Below, in pieces: positions 5,858 through 10,595 of a stretch of 10,595 bases of DNA. Every line of letters begins with the position of its first letter. Position 1 is the first letter of the stretch. A model generated the notes under the pieces. It had not been told where the DNA came from and did not search any database. It saw only the letters and a program-made list of their open reading frames with translations. The DNA is from JABZIP01 sp052173355 (GTDB taxonomy: Bacteria; Bacillota; Clostridia; Peptostreptococcales; Anaerovoracaceae), in the NCBI GenBank assembly GCA_052173355.1, contig JBQMYS010000047.1, positions 1 to 10,595 on the forward strand, read 5' to 3'. Made by a program: the position numbers and the translations under genes.

Positions 5858-6753
5858 TTTGCACCCGCCTTATTCTTTAGGAGTCCACGAATTGTAAACC
5901 CTGCCCCGAACGCACCAAATGCAAGTGCTATTGTAACTATTACTGCCGATACCAATTTCAAATCGCTGCTTGGGAGTCCCAGAGCAAGTGCCTGTGCAAT
6001 TATCAAACGATACAAAATTGCTCCAAGTGCAACCGCTATAAGCCTACCGGTCAAATGTGACTTGCCGAAAATCGTTTCTCCGATTATTACAGAAGCAAGT
6101 CCGATTACAACCATGCCTGTACCCATGCTGGCATCTGCAAAAGACTGATACTGAGCAAGCATTCCCCCTGCAAATCCGACAAGTCCATTTGATATTGAAA
6201 TTCCAAGTATTTTCATATTGTCACTGCTGATTCCGTACGCACGTACCATGTCCTCGTTATCACCTGTTGCTCTAAGCGCAAACCCTATGCGCGTGCGCAA
6301 AAATAATGAAAGCAAAATTATAATTACTGTAAGGACAGCAATCCCCATAAAAAGCGCAGGTCTACTTGTTGGCGCATATTCATATATAGTCTTACTCATA
6401 GTCAACGAAACATTCGGTCTATTACCCATTATTCTTAAATTGATTGAATAAAGTCCCAACATTACAAGTATACCGGAAAGCAAGGCCTCAATTTTAAGTT
6501 TGGTATTTAATATGGCTGTAACACAACCACAAGCAGAGCCTACAAAAAAAGCCAAAATTATCCCGAATACGGGATAATTTACATAGCACATAACGGCAGA
6601 AATAGCAGCTCCGCTGACTACACTGCCGTCAACTGTCAAATCCGGTGTATTTAACGTGCGAAACGAAAGAAACACACCAAGCGCAAGAATCGCATATATG
6701 AGCCCCAGTTCTACTGAACCCATTATCGCTGTTGCAGTAAGTAACCGATACAT
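5851..6753 (-). CDS. ABC transporter permease of a TrpX-type importer (BPD_transp_2 family)
   Basis: This 300-residue inner-membrane permease belongs to the branched-chain amino acid/ribose permease superfamily. It is very hydrophobic with roughly eight or nine membrane segments, for example near 9-31, 45-78, 88-108, 134-152, 184-200, 212-228, 236-256 and 266-287. The cytoplasmic coupling loop carries LRATGDNEDMVRAYGIS (160-176), the region that contacts the ATPase. The following GFAGGMLAQYQSFAD stretch is typical of permeases that travel with PF04392 binding proteins. The ATG (6753-6751) shares one base with the stop of the binding-protein gene (TAATG), with AAGGGG just upstream. The stop overlaps the ATPase start by 7 nt. 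A terminator-like hairpin lies within codons 58-67 (separate entry). Length and motifs are complete. The transported substrate is probably an aromatic amino acid or similar small molecule, by family only. Confidence 0.93.
   Translation of the reverse strand: MYRLLTATAIMGSVELGLIYAILALGVFLSFRTLNTPDLTVDGSVVSGAAISAVMCYVNYPVFGIILAFFVGSACGCVTAILNTKLKIEALLSGILVMLGLYSINLRIMGNRPNVSLTMSKTIYEYAPTSRPALFMGIAVLTVIIILLSLFLRTRIGFALRATGDNEDMVRAYGISSDNMKILGISISNGLVGFAGGMLAQYQSFADASMGTGMVVIGLASVIIGETIFGKSHLTGRLIAVALGAILYRLIIAQALALGLPSSDLKLVSAVIVTIALAFGAFGAGFTIRGLLKNKAGAKC
6544..6580 (-). repeat. Perfect 11-4-11 hairpin followed by a U-run inside the permease gene
   Basis: AAATTATCCCG (6555-6565) and its exact reverse complement CGGGATAATTT (6570-6580) are separated by 4 nt. 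On the coding strand the stem is followed by TTTGG-C and seven T residues (6544-6550), so it resembles an intrinsic terminator lying about 173 nt inside the permease gene. The stem base is AT-rich, and translating ribosomes would cover it. It might act as a weak attenuator or mRNA-stability element. Function is inference. Confidence 0.7.
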
Positions 6754-7781
6754 TACAATCCCCTTGCCAAGTCTTTTGAATTTTCCAAAATATCTGTCGG
6801 AATTTCAACTCCGATTTGCTTAGCCGTCTTTGAATTTATATATATCTGCGTTTTTTCCAAAATTCTTACCGGCATATTATTAGGCTTCTCGCCTTGTAAA
6901 ATTTCCGTTGCCATTTTTCCGGTTTCGATTCCAAGTTCGACATAGTTTACTCCATCTGTCGCAAGCCCGCCATCAGCCACCATTGAATCAGCCGCTACAT
7001 AAAATGGAATCTTTTCCTTATTTAAGACATCTACTATCGCAGGCATAGCGGTCGCAACCGTATTATCTATTGGTGCAAATACAATATCTACCTTGCCTAC
7101 CAAACTTTCTGCAGCCTGCTTAACTTCACTGCTGTTCATAATTGTAGCTTCTTGAACATCCATGCCGTTTGCTTTTGCATAATCTTTCAAACTTTTAATC
7201 ACCGACACCGAATTCGGCTCACCTGTACTATAAATTGCACCTATCTTTTTCATATTTGGTGTAATCCTGCCTGCAAGCATCATTATTTTCTCAGCAGAAA
7301 CCTTATCGGATGTTCCTGTAATATTACCGTCCGGCTTTTCAAGTGATTTAACAAGACCTGCACCTACAGGATCCGTAACTGCTGAAAACACAATAGGAAT
7401 CTCCTTTGTTTCTCCAAGTGCGGCCTGTGCTGAAGGAGTTGCTATTGCTATAATTAAATCACACTTATCCGCTGCAAAACCTTGACATATAGTCTTTAGA
7501 TTGTTCGTATCATTTTGAGCATTTTCATAACGTATTACCGCATTTTGACCATCAATAAAACCATCTTTTTCAAGTTGCTTTATTATATTTTCGCGTATCA
7601 TATCAAGCGACGGATGCTCAACTATCTGGACTATACCTATTTTAGGTACATTATTCGGATCCGGTTCTACAGTTTCTTTATCCTGATTATTATTTTCTGT
7701 GCATCCTGTCAAAATTGCCGATATTAAAAAAATCGTAACAATCAGCATAGAAATTTTTTTATTTTTAATTAGATTCTTCAT
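6753..7781 (-). CDS. ABC transporter substrate-binding lipoprotein, TrpX-like (PF04392)
   Basis: This 342-residue extracellular lipoprotein captures the ligand for the importer. The N-terminus has a basic start and a hydrophobic segment ending in the lipobox LTGC, with the lipidated cysteine at 27, and then a polar linker. The two-lobed binding domain spans about 45-335. It shows the family landmarks VEHPSLD, NAQNDTNNLKTI, IIAIATPSAQAA, IPIVFSAVTDPVGAGLV, GTSD, APIDNTVATAMP, ATDGVNYVELG and the tail TAKQIGVEIP. Characterised relatives such as streptococcal TrpX bind tryptophan and other aromatic amino acids. Whether this one does is inference. The ATG (7781-7779) has TGAGGT at 7786-7791. The gene starts 24 nt after the UPF0182 stop, so there is no room for a T-box or other long leader. 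It overlaps the permease start by one base. Confidence 0.93.
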   Translation of the reverse strand: MKNLIKNKKISMLIVTIFLISAILTGCTENNNQDKETVEPDPNNVPKIGIVQIVEHPSLDMIRENIIKQLEKDGFIDGQNAVIRYENAQNDTNNLKTICQGFAADKCDLIIAIATPSAQAALGETKEIPIVFSAVTDPVGAGLVKSLEKPDGNITGTSDKVSAEKIMMLAGRITPNMKKIGAIYSTGEPNSVSVIKSLKDYAKANGMDVQEATIMNSSEVKQAAESLVGKVDIVFAPIDNTVATAMPAIVDVLNKEKIPFYVAADSMVADGGLATDGVNYVELGIETGKMATEILQGEKPNNMPVRILEKTQIYINSKTAKQIGVEIPTDILENSKDLARGL

Positions 7782-7805
7782 TTTTACCTCACATATTTTT
7801 TGTTT

Positions 7806-10595
7806 TTACTCAGCGAGCAATTTTAAGTATTTTTCGAGGGTTATCATCTGCTCGCCATATCCTGCCCAATCTCCATTTCTAAGTGCTTCCTGCGCCAAAT
7901 CGTATGCTTCAGTCGCCTTTGAAATCAACTCTGATTGTGTCATTTCGGTGGCGACTTTCGGTTTTTCAACATTTTCGCCCGCCTTCTGAGTTGAATTTTC
8001 CCCAAACAACGAATCTAATGCTTCATCAAGCGTAGGCTTGTACGCAATCTTATCTCCATATGCTACAATTACGCGCTTAACCTCCGGTATACTCTCTTTA
8101 GTCGCTTCCAAATAAACCGGTTCCACATACAATAGTGATTCTTCTATAGGTATAATGAATAGATTGCCCCTGCTATATGTAGATCCGGATGAATTCCATA
8201 GCGAAAATTCCTTGGAAATTTCCGTATTTTGGTCAATTTGAGCCTCTATCTGCATAGGCCCATAGATTGTTGTATCTTTAGGGAACTGATACAAAACCAG
8301 TTTTCCATAATCCGCACCGTCATTTCTCGCTACCAAAAGCCCTGTCATATTTCGCTTATTCTTCGGTGTATATGGTACCGTATTAACAAATTCCGCTTTA
8401 TTTTCACCCGGAAGCTTCATTATATAGTAATTAGGCGATATACTTACTTCATCTTTTTCATAGATTTCATGCGCAATATCCCAAATATCCTCATCTTGAT
8501 AAAACACTTTGACATCATTCATATGATAACGTTTATAAACATTTGCCTGTATATTAAACATTACATTAGGATACCTTATATGCGAACGCAACTCCTCCGG
8601 CATTTGCGAAAAATCCTTAAAAAGTTTCGGGAATATTTTTTGATATGTCTGCGCTATAGGGTCTTTGTCATCAACTATATAATAGTCCACATTACCATCA
8701 TAGGCATCCACTACAACCTTAACCGAATTTCGTATGTAATTAGCCCCGCCCGCTTCTTCTGCAGGCTGAGAATAAGGATATTTATTAGTTACGGTATAAG
8801 CATCAATCATCCAATAAAGTTTCCCATTTACTGTAACAATATACGGATCTTTATCATAATTTAAATAGGGCATAACTTGTCTAACTCTATTGGCAATATT
8901 TCTATTTATCACAATCTTGGAATCGCTTTTCACATTTGTAGAAATCAGCATTTTCAAGCTGTTTTCACGAATTGCAAAAAGCAACCTGTTAAACGGCGAC
9001 AGCTTAATCCCCGCTGTTCCTTTATACTTTGTATATTTATTCTTGCTTCCGTCAGGATAATCAAATTCATCTTCCGCCGTATTCACAAGAATATAGTCCG
9101 TAGCCAGTTCTCCGAAGTAGATTTCAGGTCGCTTAATCTGAATTTCATCAACTTCTGAAACAGGCGGAACTCCTGATATTAGCATATCCGGCTGTCCGCT
9201 GTCGGTAACTTTATCTACCCTTGACAATGTAATCCCATATCCATGTGTATACTTAATGTATTTATTTAACCACTCCGTTCTGATTTTACTTTCATCTATC
9301 TCTCTGCCGGCCAAAAACACCTGCGTATATTCACCGTCAATCATGTATCGATCTACGTCTACATCATTAAAATTGTAGTACGATCTGATACTTTGAGTTT
9401 GATTATAAAACTTTTCCGCAGGCGCGTAATCATTGATTCGTATATTGGAGATTGTTTCCATATTATTCAATATATCCTCTTTTGACAACGCTTTTTTGAC
9501 AGCAAAAGGTTTTATTTGAACATCAGCAAGCCCATATGCTTCTTGTGTGTATTTAATATTATTTTTCAAATATCTGCTTTCTTTATTGATTTCATCGGGT
9601 TTTACAAGTATCTCCTGCACACCTAATGTTATGGCAGTTCCTCCGACCGCAATAACAAGCATAAAGATTGGAAGCACGAATGCCATCTTGTATTTTTTAC
9701 GCACAAAACTCAAAATAACTGCAAACGATGCTATTATGGAAAGTCCTGCAATTCCTCTATAAACCCATAGCGTAATATTTACATCCGCATATCCGGCACC
9801 GTATACGACACCGCTGTTGCCTGAATATAACAAGCTGAATGTATTTAGATAATAATGAAATCCGACAAGTAGCAAAAGCAAAACTGCCAATATGGTAAAC
9901 TGGCCTCTTGCGATATTAAACAAATGCGAAATATTGCTGTTATCCAAATGCGTATGCTGCTTTCGTGCTGTCTTCGGTGTTAGGAACTCTCTAATTGCAC
10001 CTGCAAAATCACCTCTGCTGAAACTTATCTTTGCTTTTTCAAAATTACTTTGTGCATATTCGTATTCATCTTCAGAATATGTTTCTTCAAAAACTTCGAA
10101 TATCTGAGGTCGCATATTCGAAATCAAAAATGTATAAAAAACCAAAGTCAAAACAGCAAATGCTATCACAAGTCCGATACCTATTGTATCTAAATTCTGC
10201 AATAGCTGCAATTTAAATACATAAAATCCGACATCCCGATTAAACAAAGGGTCTTTGATTCCAAATGAAGTGCTGTTAATAAATTGTAAAACATCAAACC
10301 AAAACTTTGTTGCAAAATTATAAGCAATGAAGCCGCCAAATGCCGCCGAAAGTCCGAATGCCGTCAAGTTAAGTCTGCTGTTTGTCCCTGAATGAACACT
10401 TATGGAAACATTCTTAACATATGATTTTTTAAGCAACATCAAATAAGCGTAAGCGAGCACTGTTATGACTAAAAACGTCGGTACTCCTATCTTTAATTCT
10501 GAAAACAACTTTGTAAAAAATACGCTTACATAATTTAACTCTTTAAACCAAAGCCAATTTACTATAAATTCGATTAAACTGTAAAAAACACCTAC
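7806..10595 (-). CDS. UPF0182 family large membrane protein, 5' end cut by window edge
   Basis: This is a member of the UPF0182 (PF03699) family, whose function is not established. I see 929 residues. The frame is open to the right edge and already shows family sequence there (WLWFKELNY at visible residues 14-22), so the true start lies outside and the TTG at 10508 is internal. Membrane segments occur near visible residues 39-57, 79-95, 138-159, 232-251, 274-297 and 305-327. A large domain, probably extracellular, follows. Family landmarks include DPLFNRDVGFYVF (115-127), NNIKYTQEAYGL (345-356), YTHGYG, NYIRNSVKVVVDAYDG (619-634), RYPNVMF...YHM (674-692) and LLYVEPVYLEA (821-831). The C-terminus (about 884-929) is a helical pair with a GDWAGYGEQM motif. 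A loop of about 57 residues (168-224) looks expanded. The stop is 24 nt from the ABC lipoprotein gene with no terminator between, which suggests co-transcription. Confidence 0.94.
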   Translation of the reverse strand, partial: VGVFYSLIEFIVNWLWFKELNYVSVFFTKLFSELKIGVPTFLVITVLAYAYLMLLKKSYVKNVSISVHSGTNSRLNLTAFGLSAAFGGFIAYNFATKFWFDVLQFINSTSFGIKDPLFNRDVGFYVFKLQLLQNLDTIGIGLVIAFAVLTLVFYTFLISNMRPQIFEVFEETYSEDEYEYAQSNFEKAKISFSRGDFAGAIREFLTPKTARKQHTHLDNSNISHLFNIARGQFTILAVLLLLLVGFHYYLNTFSLLYSGNSGVVYGAGYADVNITLWVYRGIAGLSIIASFAVILSFVRKKYKMAFVLPIFMLVIAVGGTAITLGVQEILVKPDEINKESRYLKNNIKYTQEAYGLADVQIKPFAVKKALSKEDILNNMETISNIRINDYAPAEKFYNQTQSIRSYYNFNDVDVDRYMIDGEYTQVFLAGREIDESKIRTEWLNKYIKYTHGYGITLSRVDKVTDSGQPDMLISGVPPVSEVDEIQIKRPEIYFGELATDYILVNTAEDEFDYPDGSKNKYTKYKGTAGIKLSPFNRLLFAIRENSLKMLISTNVKSDSKIVINRNIANRVRQVMPYLNYDKDPYIVTVNGKLYWMIDAYTVTNKYPYSQPAEEAGGANYIRNSVKVVVDAYDGNVDYYIVDDKDPIAQTYQKIFPKLFKDFSQMPEELRSHIRYPNVMFNIQANVYKRYHMNDVKVFYQDEDIWDIAHEIYEKDEVSISPNYYIMKLPGENKAEFVNTVPYTPKNKRNMTGLLVARNDGADYGKLVLYQFPKDTTIYGPMQIEAQIDQNTEISKEFSLWNSSGSTYSRGNLFIIPIEESLLYVEPVYLEATKESIPEVKRVIVAYGDKIAYKPTLDEALDSLFGENSTQKAGENVEKPKVATEMTQSELISKATEAYDLAQEALRNGDWAGYGEQMITLEKYLKLLAE

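Noticed and set aside
7782..7805. T-box or other riboswitch ahead of the TrpX-like gene
   Set aside because: Only 24 nt separate the stop and start codons, which is far too short for any known riboswitch.
10506..10508. TTG as the true start of the UPF0182 gene
   Set aside because: The frame continues open to the right edge, and the upstream codons encode the conserved WLWFKE-type motif, so the gene begins outside the window.
1..10595. CRISPR arrays, tRNA/rRNA genes, insertion sequences, prophage or attachment sites
   Set aside because: No regularly spaced repeats, cloverleaf-like segments, transposase or integrase motifs were seen. The window is nearly all housekeeping and envelope coding sequence with the longest gap only 157 bp.

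Overview
The window is AT-rich and fully coding on the minus strand. It looks like a chromosomal segment from a Firmicute of the class Clostridia. The evidence is the rho - DUF1385 (YqhQ-like) - prmC order, a LytR-CpsA-Psr protein, an S-layer-homology protein, a TrpXYZ-type ABC cassette, strong purine-rich ribosome binding sites, and TTG starts. No mobile element, RNA gene, CRISPR array or prophage trace was seen. I cannot name the species.

In transcription order (right to left) there are two blocks. Block 1 runs from the right edge to about 5084. It holds a very large UPF0182-family membrane protein whose N-terminus lies outside the window. A three-gene ABC importer of the TrpX/PF04392 type follows, made of a lipoprotein, a permease and an ATPase. 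Spacing is 24 bp, then overlaps of 1 and 7 bp, so these four genes look like one transcript. A small secreted protein made of three SLH domains comes next. It has its own sigma-A-like promoter and ends at the clearest intrinsic terminator in the window (4236-4267).

Block 2 starts after that terminator. It holds an LCP-family cell-wall ligase, transcription terminator Rho (TTG start overlapping the LCP stop), a DUF1385 membrane protein (TTG start, Shine-Dalgarno sequence lying on the rho stop) and prmC, the release-factor methyltransferase, cut by the left edge. Junctions are a 4-nt overlap, a 9-nt gap and a 2-nt gap, so this is a tightly coupled operon. It mixes envelope assembly with transcription and translation termination. 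The rpmE gene, often found between rho and the DUF1385 gene in Clostridia, is absent here.

The gene content is mostly ordinary. The less expected signals are perfect inverted repeats. One is a 22-bp GC-rich palindrome inside the DUF1385 gene. One is an 11-4-11 terminator-like hairpin inside the permease gene. A pair sits around the promoter and 5' leader of the SLH gene. Also notable are a helical insert in a predicted cytoplasmic loop of the UPF0182 protein and a Rho that seems to lack the usual N-terminal helical domain. I found no convincing undescribed multi-gene system.
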